From the NCBI RefSeq assembly GCF_026745355.1, contig NC_079209.1, forward strand, positions 6,453,507-6,517,506: a stretch of 64,000 bases of DNA, read 5' to 3'. Made by a program: the position numbers and the translations under genes. Below are positions 10,951-22,850 of the stretch, in pieces. Source of the DNA: Beta vulgaris subsp. vulgaris. Lineage: Eukaryota > Streptophyta > Magnoliopsida > Caryophyllales > Amaranthaceae. Each line of letters starts with the position of its first letter. Within the stretch, counting starts at the first letter, position 1. The notes beneath the pieces are model-generated. The model did not search any database and was not told the origin of the DNA. It saw nothing but the letters and a program-made list of their open reading frames with translations.

Positions 10951-11262
10951 ATTGTTTGGTTTACATGAAAAATCAAAATTCTCATGAAATTACAGTTCGC
11001 CAAAAAATAAATTACTTAATCAAATCAATGAAAAATTGGTTAAATTATTTGGTTGACAATGGGGGAATTAAATTCCCATGAGAATTTCTACTTAACTAGG
11101 CGGAACTAGGTAAGTAACTTCCTCCATTTTGTGGAAACTCAAAATTCCTAGGAATTTCTAATTCTTTCAATTTGGTATTTTGTTGTCAACAAAACAACTC
11201 ACCAAATTTTCAATTTCTAGGAAATCCTATTTCCCATGTTTTCTCATATCAACCAAACAACC
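10951..11262. mobile_element. hAT-like MITE, 312 bp
   Basis: The ends ATTGTTTGGTT and AACCAAACAACC are inverted repeats, and the interior is a long imperfect palindrome of AATTCC/GGAATT phrases. The flanking 8-mers ACTTACTA (10943-10950) and ACTTACTT (11263-11270) match at 7 of 8, as for a hAT TSD. No ORF. Confidence 0.65.
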
Positions 11263-11300
11263 ACTTACTTGAAAAGGAATTAATGATGATTATTTTGTTA

Positions 11301-11564
11301 CTCCCTCGGTTTTTTTTTTATATCTTTTTCACTTGGAATCATGACAGTGTTCATACACTGAGAAAATCTTCTCAATTTTTTACAATTTATAATAAAAAAA
11401 AATATAGTCATATAGGGTCTTGTTTGATTCGTCTCACTTAATACTTTATTAATATTCAATAGTCATTATTTTTACTAATATAAAATTAAAGACATTTAAG
11501 TTCAAAGAGGCGCATTAAGAGATGCGCAAATAAACGTGATAAGGATAAAGAAAAACTGAGGGAG
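11301..11564. mobile_element. Stowaway-type MITE, 264 bp
   Basis: It starts CTCCCTCGGTTTTT, ends AAAAACTGAGGGAG, and is flanked by TA (11299-11300 and 11565-11566). Confidence 0.8.
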
Positions 11565-12340
11565 TACTTCGCACTTCGTCATAACTAAAGTACTAAATGA
11601 GAAGTCGAATATTTTCGCTAATGACCCATTTCAATTTTTATCACTATATTTTTGACAGGTTCGTTTCAATTTAATTCATCCTAACTGATAATCCATTAGG
11701 GCACAACCGTTTTCCTCTCTCTAAAGTTTCCTCTCCCCAAACCCTAAAACACAAATACATCTAGTCGCCTACCTCCCCAGGCTTGCCGGTGGCTGCTACC
11801 TCAGCCTAGTCGCCGGCGAGCCTCCCCCATTGCTGCTTAGGTTGTAGGCTTAGTTTTTAGGGCCATTTACTCCCTCTTCCCCTCCCTCGAGTTTTCCCCC
11901 ACCCTATTCTAGTCGCTCCCCTGCCCCCTCCCAGCCCCATCCCCGGTCAGTGGTTGTTCAACTCGCCTGAGATTGAGTTTCAGATCGCCGCTGCTGAAAT
12001 GTTGCTCCCCTTCCCATTTCCTCCCCCCATCCCCTATTCAGTGGTTATTTGGTTAACCTAAGACGGACGATGGGTTGCCGCCGTCGACGTGTAGGTCTTC
12101 CCCTCTTTCCTTTCTGCTTTCAATAGTTTCGTGGTTTAGTTTGCTTTACATCCCCTATTTGGGTCTATTTGGTTCGTGATTTAGGTTTGTTAGGTTAGTG
12201 TGGTGCTTGTTCATTCGCGTGTTGCTCAGTCTTCCCCCATCCCCGTCGCTGTATGTTTATTTTGGCATCTATATATGATCCCCGTACCTGTCTCCGTCCT
12301 CGCGTCTAGTTGGCACAACCCTATTTAGTGTTGTGTTTGT

Positions 12341-12480
12341 TTTGGGCTTCCCCTCCCCCTCCCCTGGTTTTGTATCAGGCTCCCCTTTTGCTATCCCCCA
12401 GTTAGTGTCGGGTTTCCCCTCCCCTTCCCCCTTGTTAGTGTCGGGCTTCCCCTCCCCTTTCCCCCTGGTTGTTGGGTTCT
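12341..12480 (+). repeat. C-rich tandem units in the LINE 5' region
   Basis: Roughly 35-40 base units of the form TTAGTGTCGGG(C/T)TTCCCCTCCCC are iterated about four times. Counterparts are present on the minus strand in copy B (about 45176-45260). Iterated 5' monomers act as promoters in some mammalian L1 families. A similar role here is inference. Confidence 0.6.
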
Positions 12481-12922
12481 CCAACTAGTTATGTCAGGTT
12501 TTTTTTTCTTAAAAAGCGTGTTAAATCTCCAAATAATAGGAGTGCGTTGTTTTCGAGTTGGTAAAGTTGTATCCGTGGTTGGTTGTGGCCATCGACAAGT
12601 GTATGTCAGTTGGGTCAAGATTGGTGATTCAAGGTTGTAATAGTAGAATATGTCAGTTTTTGAGAATATGTGCTGAGGGACACAGCGACTCAAGAAGTTC
12701 GTGAGCATGGACGAGACAATGATAGGTATTCATAGTTGGGATGTATGTTTTCCGGTTTTGCAAATCGGAGGTGTGTTTGAGAGCTCAACTTTTTTGGCTC
12801 TCTTTTTAGCTTGACATTGATATTCATGGTCCTTGTCTTGATAACTTCAATTTTGAAGGCGGCACCCCAGTTGCATCTGGGGGATTTTCAACACGTTCAC
12901 TCATCTGCGTTTCTCATACCTC

Positions 12923-13300
12923 ATGGAGAAACCTGAAATAGTCTCAAGCAAGAGTAATGAGTCACAATGGAACGTGACACTTCAAGAGATCATGAGCCCG
13001 AAATCCCCATCGATAGCAGATTGTTGGGATTGCTCATGCGGCGAGACGCGACGCTCGCCGGTGGTTGTTCGTTGTCCGGATCGTGAATGTCAGCCGCTGC
13101 TTCTATCACTTCGATCAGCATTCCGAGGTTCGAATCCATCATTACAAGCACTGACCAACGATGCTCGTTCCCAAGCGTTTTATATCATTGGTAATTATTT
13201 TGGTTTTAGATGGAATGTACGAGCTCATAAAACTCATTTAGGCTTGTTTGTTTGGTTTAGGCTTGGTTGTATTAGCATTAGGCTATACTTAAACTTTTAA
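12923..13300 (+). pseudogene. Open frame in LINE derivative A ending at the ORF2 start
   Basis: It encodes 125 residues. Cys-rich spacing (DCWDCSCGE, RCPDRECQ) is followed near residue 94 by RWNVRA, which looks like the first residues of an L1 endonuclease, and then by translated 3' UTR. The minus-strand copy B (44402-44668) encodes the related HWNCSYDE, RCSNRDCQ and RWNVRA, so the frame is partly conserved between copies. The Cys-containing part has no recognised domain. Confidence 0.4.
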
Positions 13301-13349
13301 ATTACTGTACAATTTCTCGTTGTAAAAAAAAAAAAAAAAACTGATAATC

Positions 13350-15086
13350 AAAAACAATCACAAACTGTAATTAGCAATATACATGGTTAAGATACATGTT
13401 ATTAATTTATTCAAAATTTCATGACAAGACTGAAGACACTACATATTTAAATTTGAAGTAATAGGATAGGCATTCAAATCAAGTTCTAATCAAAGTAAGG
13501 TCACTTCACATATAGGTTGATTTAGGTCTAGAAATTGACTTTTTCGTAAATTCATCCGAACTATGGGATACATATGTAAATACAATGAACAGGAGTCATA
13601 ATTAATTTCGTCAGCGACACACTACACATTCTTTTTCCATGATTTATTTTGGTGTAAATCTTGACTAAGACTATCACACAGTATATAATCGGTAAGATAC
13701 AAATTTTAATCGAGTTTATGGAAATGATATATGCATGATGCATCTATAAATACAATGAATGGAGCCCAATCAGAACCAAGCCGAAATTGAGAATAAAGAA
13801 TCAATCTAAATCCTTAATTCATTAAACTCGAATGGTCTAGATGTTTTCCGTGTTACTAACAGCCTTTGTCGTAAATTTACAACTTCATAAACTGGTTTTC
13901 ATTTTCTTTAATAATACACTTAATGTAATAAACTATATCTCATTTTAGATAAATATGAGTATGGCTCGTCAAGTGATACAATATTCATAAGGAGAGATCC
14001 AACAACCATTTAATAAATATGAGGGAAACAATAAGTGAAAAATTATACAAGAAAATGTATGTATAATATTTCATTATTAGTCATCTTAATAGATCTTCGA
14101 CTAATTAAATAATTAACGAGAGATGAAGTTAGACATAATCCCCATATATTGTAAGTGATACCTTAGGAAGTACGATCTTTTAATTTCTGTTGTACCAACA
14201 TACATAGTATAATTGAAACTAAGAACATTAGATATGGAACACAATAATTGTTTCAAACTTTGACTGCATCCCATACATGTAATTTCCTATTCATGATTCT
14301 CTCTGTTGTATTGGATCATTACGTGGGTGGGGGTAGTGTGAAACATAGACAATGACAAGCAATAGAAGTGGGAATAATCTATGGAGTTTATGATGCTTTT
14401 CTTGAAACTAGATATATAAAAGATAGAATGTACAATAATAATAATAGTGGAGAAACATGCAATAAAGAAACTATATTACATACCAAAACATTCCCTCCTT
14501 TTTCTCTCTCTCCAACGCGCACCATATTTGTCTTGGAGTGTTTGGATGTAAATGGCATGCTAAGATGAAAGCTGCGGTTGCTATTGGATGCTTCCTTTTG
14601 TACCACAAGATAAAATAGATAAAGAGAGAATTGAAAGGGAAAATTGGAGGCTCCTACTAGCTTTACTATATGATCTACTTATTAGTATCAATGTAATTTT
14701 CTTTAATTTGTGGGTGTTTGTCGAGAAACGAAGAGAACATATATTGGATGAAGGGAACAAGCTAGGGCGTGCATTTGAGACTTTCTATGAGATTGCCGTC
14801 TCAATTTGCATGGAATTTACATACTTCTAAATATGTACCATTAAACAAGATAAGTCACCATTGGACATTGGTTGGTGTGTATGTTGCTAGAAGACTAATG
14901 AATATTGAATCTAATTATATGCGTAAGATTTTTTTTTTCTTGATCACTTTTTCTTTCTTTCTTGGTAGGTAGACTAGTTAGTGGGTGGGTTGGTGCCGCT
15001 TGATATTAGCTCGAGTTATGAGTGGGTTACTTGGTTAAAAGTGTGTCGACTTATGTGGGTTGCATGATAACAAGCAGGTCACATAT
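13350..15086. other. AT-rich intergenic sequence
   Basis: Open stretches (14368-14568, 14588-14830) show no recognisable domain, codon bias or promoter. No element termini were seen. Confidence 0.4.
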
Positions 15087-15096
15087 CAATAAAGGA

Positions 15097-16658
15097 TTTT
15101 TTTTATATTGAGAAAATTTGCATAAATAAATAAAGTTTACATAGTACATGTTACATACTACTTCGGTTATTAATAACCCTTACAATACTTAGAAGAGAAA
15201 GTAAAACTAAATAACAAGGAACAAAAAGGGTATTATAAACGCCTCGATCCGTTGGATCCTTTGTTGTTGAGATGACTTGGTTCTCAACCTACAAGCTCGT
15301 CAAGCCATTAGTAATACTTTCATTAAGGATGATTGAGCGCCAGTTAAAATCATACTCATCGAGGACACATGAGAGCCTAAAAAACTTAAAGAACAAGGAG
15401 AGAAAAGGAAGGGTAGTAATAATTCGGGCAGGAGACACTGTGAATTGCTCACAAGCAACAAGAGTAACTAAAAGTGACTTGATAAGCATATGCTATGAAC
15501 CCCCAAAAATTGAGGAGCAGCGTAAAGATAAGAAGTTTTGAAATCGATGAAATTCAATGTCATCGCTAACCGAAAATGAGAATTAATCGCAGTTAATATC
15601 AGACACAAACTAACAACCCCAACCCAATAATACCCACACCCCTTCCACTCAAGTCTCTTCTCCTTGACATACTCTCCAAAGGAAATCTCCAACACTTTTG
15701 GCCAGAAATAGAGGGTCCTCCTAACCCACAAACACAACATGTCCTCCAAACTTCAACCTCCATCCATTAGGGGGGAAACGACATCAATTAACCACGCCTT
15801 TAGGCTTCTATTCCCAAAAAACTAACTTCTTAACGTCAACAATCATCCAAGTTAAACTATCCCGTACACGAAATGCACAACTAAAGCACCAACTTGAATA
15901 CCAACGAGCTGGTACTTGACACAACAACTCTATCAAGAAAGCATTCAACATAACTAAATAGAGGCCAAAGCAACACTACCCACCAGTAAGAACTAATATT
16001 AAACACACTAACACAAGCTAACAAGGACCAATAAACCGCATAACCAAACAAAAGCAGCGGAAAACCAAAACAAATAGCCGATTCCTAATACCCAAAACAG
16101 AAACCCTAACCTAATCTTTACCTTTACCGTCAAGATCGGGGTAACTCTAAAATCGCAAGACAGCAGCGACAAGGTTAGCTCCAATAGATCTGAATAGAAT
16201 TCACCCTGTAGAACTTGAAAACTAACCGAAAAAGTCGAACTTGAGACCCGGTGGAACTTGTGGAAGACATGGTCTACCCCCGTCTTTGCCGGGGAAGAAA
16301 TTGACCTAAAACTTCAAAATTTTGAACGACAAAGACGCAAGTGAAGTAGTAGGATCACTAGTTACGCTAATCGACCGGTGAGGTAAAAGAGATATGTCGA
16401 GGAAGAAAGCGACACAATTAGTCGCGTGTGGCTCAACTTCTCCGCCGGTGACGATCTACTTGCGAAGACGATTGGAATGAACGAAAGAACAGTGATGGGT
16501 AGGCTCGTTGGCGACGAGGATGATGAAGATGCTCAGGCTCGTCTCCAGCGAGCCTAGGAGGCGGCTGCACTGGTTAGGGTTTCTTTGGGGGGGGGGGGCG
16601 TTTCTCAGTGAAAGAAAGAAAGTTTGGCTCAAGTTTTTGTATGTACTAATGAAGTTAC
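15097..16658 (-). mobile_element. Non-autonomous LINE derivative C, full insertion with TSD
   Basis: The unit lies between two exact copies of CAATAAAGGA (15087-15096 and 16659-16668) and ends on the minus strand in an A tract (15097-15104). Its minus-strand 5' region is C- and G-rich, with a 12-base C run, CCCTAACC and GCTCGCTGGAGACGAGCC, resembling the 5' end of derivatives A and B. The 3' end, reading TTTATGCAAATTTTCTCAATATAAA, is typical of plant LINE tails. No endonuclease or RT motif is visible in its 1.56 kb. It belongs to a different subfamily from A and B. Confidence 0.6.
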
Positions 16659-16668
16659 CAATAAAGGA

Positions 16669-19600
16669 GTAAGGAGAAATATAATTGAGCATCACAGTTA
16701 GAATTTACCATACATTTTCTCTTTCATAAACAGTTATTAGTATATCTGTTTTGGCTTTATATCAAGTTATTTTGAATTACTTTAGGGGAAAAAATTAAGG
16801 TAAACTGAAATCGGCTAAGATGGGTTCATGTTAGTTCAGCTCATTATTTCAAATAATTAAGAAAATCTAGATAGATGCATGGAACACAACCTCCCTTAAT
16901 CTAGTTTTTACGTCTATTGAACTACCTTATTTTTATTTTTTTTGAGGGGTATTGAACTACCTTATTTATTAACAAAGTCTATTGATAGATATGTATTTCA
17001 TACATTACATATATGCTCATAAAGGATAATTGTAATATGAGTATCTTGGCTGAGGATTAAGCTTGGCAGATTAAGGAGTTATTTCGATCAATTAATTTTA
17101 ATTTAATTTAATCAATCCAAATCATATCAGATTGATAAATTTATCAATTTTATTTAAATCCTGCTATTTATTTTACAATTTCAATCAATTAAATCGAGTT
17201 TGCTTTCTAATAGTTTTATATTTTATTTTATGCAAAATATTTCTTGTTTCTTTTTTGCAAAATATTCAATCAATATTTCTATAATAATCCTGTCACAAAA
17301 ATATTTCTGTATTAGTCGTTCTAGTTATTTGGTCAATTTCGGTTTGGTTTAAAATGGGGTTACTTTATTTTGAGTGAAGTTTGTGGTCCGTTTCAAACGT
17401 CCCAAATTTGAGATCTTGAAAAGGGTTTTGTACTGTCTTTCGAGATCAAGACTATTATGCATTGCATCATTGCATGTGCATGAATGTATTACCATATTCA
17501 TATGTACCCATGCATGCTAAGTTGGGAGTTGGAACTGAGTTGGGACCATTAGTGCATTAGTGCTCCATATTAGAAAATCAAATTATTCTAAAGCAATAAT
17601 AACGATGTTGTCCTTAAGAAGGTTTTAACCCCTATTATCAAAATACCTGTGATGGGAATATGCTCAACCACTTCCATGATAATCTTCTTCTCAAAAACAA
17701 AAACAAAAAAAAAAATTATACAATAATCGTTGAACTATTAGGATCACGTTATGGAATAATAGAAATATATATGACTTCATCCTAAAAATAGCAATCATAT
17801 ATGATTCTTCCATAATATATATTTTTCAAATTAATTTACTCAAAAATATTCATTGTAGAAAATCATTGCATCATTATTCTTCCATAACCCAGGCCAAAAA
17901 TATGACATGATGGCACATATACTCCCTTCTCCCAAACAAATGATACAAAGTGAACAATAAAAATTACATGTATAAAGACTCGAATACAACACAACCTCTA
18001 ATTTGAAATGCATACACAATAATCAAGCTATCTACAACATATTGGTTTATTGTGGGACAGTTCTTTGAAGAATAGAGTTTCATCCTGTTAAAATTGGTGA
18101 CTTTTTGTGAAGAAACTAAGTTACACAACGTCAAACTTGGGACGTTATTTTGATCAGTTTTTGCGGTTTTGGCATAGTCTGATCGTAATTTAGATTTCGT
18201 TAGCTTAATGATATACATCGAAACAAAGTATTTAGAGACATGATATATAACAACCCCCGTAATTATTGATTTCAATAAGTGCTAGTTGCTAAACAAATAG
18301 AAAACTCATAATACATTCTATTATCCCAAATGTTATGGCCCAAAATACTTAGCAGCTCATATGCTCCTGCCAACATTGTTGGAGCAGAAGTGAAGTAATA
18401 AGACTACTGCTAATATATTTATTCCCCATTTGGCTGCTTCATACCCATCAAAAGATTTAAATTCACCATCAAATTCAGAATTAAAATATCATAATAATCA
18501 TTGTTATTAATACCTTCATCCCTTTCTTTGATCCCAACACCATATTCCAAGTTCCAACCCTAAAATAAGTTAAGTTTAACAATAATAGTTCTATAAACTT
18601 AAATTCAACAAAATTAAGTTAATTTAAATAAAAATATATAAATTTATGCATATGTAAATTGAAAATAACGGAACCTACATCAATGCCTTTATTTCTTGTC
18701 GGCCTTCTACATATTTCTTAATCCACTATACATTGATATGTGTTTAATTAGGAATTCAATCATTTGTAGATAAATTAAGAAGGCAAAAGGAAGAGAAAAT
18801 GATGTACCCATGACCCTTCACTTGAATATAACTTGGTGGGCCTCTCTGGTATCAAGTTAGTTCTAGGAAAGGCTTCCAAATTGAGCTTGTATGTTTTCCT
18901 ATATATTCTTCTATAAAAAGATAACGCCTATATTTTCTGTTTTAGAATAGCCTTGTATTTTTAAAATTTTATGTTATATTCCTTAGATTTTTTATTCTAT
19001 ATAGCACTCTTTAACTTTTAAAATTTTCTCGCTCTATCGTACAATAAAATTTGAATGTACATCTTAGTATAGGAAAACTTACAATCTTTTTTTTTTTTTT
19101 TACATATGGTACTTTATTTAATAGACATGTATTAAAACATGCATTCACATTCACATTAGTTACTAAATTCACTATCTTAATGTCAAAAATTAAAAGTCTG
19201 CAAATCATTCACAACAATCCTAAAGAATCTAGAAGAATAAGGCCAAGTTTTACTCGACTAGAGAAGTGTTTGTTGTATAATTGTCGACTTGTACGTTGAG
19301 AGGCTCTATAGTTTTGTAACCTCTTGATATTAACTTCATTTTTATAGATATAATAATTGTTGTTTTCGTAAGGTTATGTAGAAACTTTAGAAAATATTTC
19401 ATCAACCATAGGCTGGTCATATGTTACGAACCAGACTTAATTTTTTTATCCTATAAAAGAAAAAACATTTCCTCCATTTTATAATACATGCAACATTAAA
19501 ATTAGGCAGGTGGTTTAAGTAAGAGAATAAAGATGGTAAACAACTTAATGTACATGTAACTTAAACAACGATCATAATGAGTTTTGTTCACTTAAAATTT

Positions 19601-19733
19601 TCAAAAAAAAAAGTATTTTAAAACTTGAGAGTAGAAAGCCGATCGATGGCAAATCCGATGCTTATGCATGGTTAGCAAAACCTTAAGATTATTATAATAG
19701 GATAGAACAAGAGACCAAAAGTAATAATTTCAG
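16669..19733. other. AT-rich intergenic sequence
   Basis: Mostly homopolymer-rich noncoding DNA. Short frames (for example 17964-18275 minus) lack recognisable domains. A single Stowaway-like half-end (ACTCCCTTCTCCC near 17928) has no clear partner. Confidence 0.4.
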
Positions 19734-20035
19734 GTGGTTCATATGCTCATGTGATGACAATCTAAACTAATCTCGTCCAAAATATGACAACTTCTTTGCG
19801 GAATTTTATGCTGGCAAGAAGTAGCTAATGGGAAGAGGCTGAGGCAATGGTAACAAGAGCAGTTGAAGCATTATAACTATATTAAATCTTCTCCAACATA
19901 ATACACACAAACATGTCCAAACAGTTGCTTAATTCATTTCTGGCAGCTATAAACGGTAATCTTCTTTTTCTTTCCTCATATAGTCATTTGTACACAGGAC
20001 AGTCAACATATTAAATAAAAAGAGATCGAAAAGCA
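19734..20035. repeat. Duplicated segment R3, copy 1
   Basis: It matches 22562-22850 in direct orientation. Shared phrases are ATGTGATGACAATC, TTTGCGGAATTT, GAAGAGGCTGAGGCA, AACATAATACACACAAACAT and AACAGTTG. The similarity is interrupted by small indels. On the minus strand copy 2 has a 61-codon open stretch, so this may be the remains of a duplicated exon. Confidence 0.75.
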
Positions 20036-20629
20036 AGGTTAAATATTTATTTCATATATATATTAATATGCATGGCTAGAAAAAATTCTTTTGCTTACCA
20101 TTAATCTTAAAAGATTATTCCCACTATGCTTTTTTTAACCTCAACCAATGGTGTTCTACGATTTTCATGCATTTTGGGAATACATCAAAACAAATGAATT
20201 TAACAGCGTAAAACTTGGTTGACCCGTTCGATATATTATCCACTACTAGTAAAATTTAATGTATGGTAGAATTCGATCTTAAAATTAATAACTATTTTTA
20301 ATGATCTATTAGGAGTGGATAATCTATTCAATTAGTATTGTGGGGGCCAAATAAACAATAAATTTATTGTTATACCACTTCAATTTTAGCCAAAATGGAT
20401 CACTTTGAATTTAAACTCAATCATTTTTCACACCAAAAGCGGTCACTATTGAACAAAGGGTAACTTTAATTACTTTAGAAGGGTCACTTCTATATAAGAA
20501 ATACTAACTCATTTAAGGCAAAAGTTATTCTCGTCTGACAAATAACTTTTTACCGTATAGAGGGGTTACTTTTATAAAAGTTACTCCAAGCAAAAGTTAT
20601 ATTCTTTGTATAAGAAATTACTATACACT

Positions 20630-21080
20630 AATGTTATCGGGATCGGGATCCTACTTTAGATCGTAAGGGTTGGTAGGATCGAATCGGCATGATCGAATCA
20701 TAGGATCGTAAGATCCTAAAATATAGGGTAAATTAGTGATAATTATGACATAATGTGGCCAAAAGACTCGTGTTAAAACTTTACACACATTAATGATGAC
20801 GATTTTTCATTCTCAAAATTGTGATAGTAGTTCAATACTCTAAGATTGAAGTAACATGTGACCAAAAGCTAATAGGAGAAATATAATATTTGGAATTATT
20901 TTATGAATTTTTGTAATAGAATCAGATCATACAATTTTGTTATGATCCTACCATGTGAATTTAGGTAGTTGGATAGGATCGAAAAATCCTATTAAGATTC
21001 TATGTAGGATTGGGATTTCAAAAGGCCTTTTGAATAATAGAATCATAAGATCCAAATCGGAATTTTAACAACAATGTTAT
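20630..21080. repeat. GATC-rich repeat block flanked by an 8-bp direct repeat
   Basis: GGATCGGGATCC, GGATCGTAAGATCC, GGATCGAA and related palindromes cluster at both ends of this block. The octamer AATGTTAT occurs exactly at 20630-20637 and 21073-21080. A hAT-type TSD would look like this, but the terminal sequences themselves do not pair well, so the element call is weak. Confidence 0.35.
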
Positions 21081-21247
21081 ACAGTACACCAATTTGGTTG
21101 AATATCTTTTTGTTATGGATTACATCCATATTCCCAAACAATTCTATATCTCCTATACATAAGGTTAAAAACTTAATCACCTTCCACTTATGACATAGTG
21201 ATAGAGAGGATCTTGAGGTAAGAGTAGGAGGGTTTTGGTAATAGTTA

Positions 21248-21603
21248 CTCCATCCGTCTTCTTTAGTTGTTCTTATATACTTTATTGAGAAATTTGAATA
21301 TGTTACTCATATTTTGAATTTTTCATACATAGTGTAAGTTTATGGCTTAAATACTCAATTGGTTTTAACCTGTAATTAATGTATTCACACTATTCATTGG
21401 TCATCTTTTACTCTTTTACTTCTCAAACTTTTTTCTCATTGGTTGCCTAACACAAAGTAACTCAAATGGCTAGAAGCCTAAAATCTTTATTTTTAATTAA
21501 TTTTATTTTATTTTAAAATAATGATGGAATCTTGCTCATTTATTAAGTTACACAGGTTTCTCCCTCAATGCCAAATAGGAGCAACAAAAGAAAATGAAGT
21601 GAG
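21248..21603. mobile_element. Stowaway-type MITE, 356 bp (diverged)
   Basis: It starts CTCCATCCGTCTTCTTTAG after TA (21246-21247) and ends GAAGTGAG before TA (21604-21605). The TIRs are imperfect. Confidence 0.6.
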
Positions 21604-21609
21604 TACTAC

Positions 21610-22158
21610 TAGGGATGGCCATATCTAGTAAACCGCTCTATCTAAATAAAATGGTGAAAACCGTAATAAACGGATGAAGATCGGGTGACGGATTCGGGTA
21701 GGATGCGGGTGACCATTTCTCACCCATCACCCAATCCACCACCCGATTAAGCACCCGACCCATTATCCATCCGTTTAATTTTTTTGTTCAAACTCGTATT
21801 TTTGAAACTCGTATTGTTGTCAAGACTTTATTATTGTGAAGACGACTTCCTAAAACTTGTATGGTGCGACGTCACCTTTTCTTTATGCTGAAAACATCGG
21901 CATATTTATTTATGATTTCGGAAAGTGTAGGTGGAAATTGGGTACATTATTTTTTTAATAGTTATAATCTAAATTTGATATTTAGATTTTTCACCCGTTA
22001 ATCACCAGACCCACCCGAATCACCCGGTTGCGATGGATGGATGGATTTCGGGTGATGAGTAAAGCGGGTGACGGATGGATGGATGAGAGTCAATCTAACC
22101 GGGTGATGGATGCGGGTGATGGCTCACCCGACCCAAATCCCACTCGTTGCCATCCCTA
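21610..22158. mobile_element. Non-autonomous hAT element (TAGGGATGGC family), 549 bp
   Basis: The ends TAGGGATGGC and GCCATCCCTA are exact inverted repeats. The flanks AGTACTAC (21602-21609) and AGTACTAT (22159-22166) match at 7 of 8, as for hAT. Subterminal GGGTGATGGATG/CACCCG units are iterated near both ends. It inserted at the right edge of the preceding Stowaway element. Confidence 0.8.
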
Positions 22159-22283
22159 AGTACTATCTTTTTCCCAAAATAAATGTAACTGTTTTACTGA
22201 CAAATTTGTTAATGTACGATTTTAATTATTAATATCTCGAATTAGTTATTAATAAAAAATTATGAAAAGCTGATATATTGAAG

Positions 22284-22284
<1 letters not shown>

Positions 22285-22356
<72 letters not shown>
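22285..22356. repeat. (AT)n microsatellite
   Basis: About 72 bases of nearly pure AT dinucleotides with two phase changes. Confidence 0.95.
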
Positions 22357-22561
22357 CATTGAGATGAATCTAAAAACATTTTATTTTCTAACGTTTATTT
22401 TTGTAATAGTTAATAGAAAAAATTATGAACAAAGTGAGGCATGTAAATAATATTAAAAATGAATTGTTGTAATTATTTTAGAACAAAGAGCATATAAAAT
22501 TAGTTTTTGAAAATATGCATTGATAATATTTTTCAAATATATTTAATATCTTTATAAAAAT

Positions 22562-22850
22562 ATGTATATATTCTTATGTGATGACAATCCAAACGAATCT
22601 CTAAAACATGATGACAACTTTTTTGCGGAATTTGATGGTGGCCAGAAGTAGCTATGGGGAAGAGGCTGAGGCACCATGGTAACAGGAGCAGTTGAAATGC
22701 GAAAAGGATTTTTAAAATCTTCTGCAACATAATACACACAAACATATCCTAACAGTTGGTTGATTTAATTTTTGCAGCTTCAACAGTAATCCTTTTTGTT
22801 TCCTTATTTGAACACAACACATTAAACAAGAAGATAAGGTAAAAGCAAAA
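22562..22850. repeat. Duplicated segment R3, copy 2
   Basis: Direct copy of 19734-20035, about 2.83 kb downstream. The minus-strand frame 22552-22737 includes VTMVPQPLPHSYFWPPSN, preceded by TTATGTTGCAG, which resembles a 3' splice site. This could be a decayed exon of an unrecognised gene. Confidence 0.75.

Larger units (their letters stand above)
11694..13340 (+). mobile_element. Non-autonomous LINE derivative A, full insertion with TSD
   Basis: This 1647-bp unit is bounded by the direct repeat AACTGATAATC (11683-11693 and 13339-13349) and ends in a 17-base A tract, so it was retrotransposed as one piece. It has a C- and T-rich 5' region with a CCCTAAAAC motif and GCCGGCGAGCC, a CCCC-rich tandem repeat (12341-12480), then an open frame (12923-13300). 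The frame contains RWNVRA, which resembles the WNVRGL start of plant L1 ORF2 endonuclease, and runs straight into a LINE-like 3' UTR. Nearly all of ORF2 is therefore missing. A diverged inverted copy with the same structure lies at 44312-45893. Movement would need enzymes of an autonomous L1. Confidence 0.7.

Noticed and set aside
12269..12708. Minus-strand ORFs with PDTN(K/W)GEGEGKP repeats
   Set aside because: They are translations of the C-rich tandem units in the LINE 5' region, on the antisense strand.
14368..14830. Possible small genes in the 14.4-14.8 kb region
   Set aside because: No domain, promoter or codon bias distinguishes these frames from chance in AT-rich DNA.
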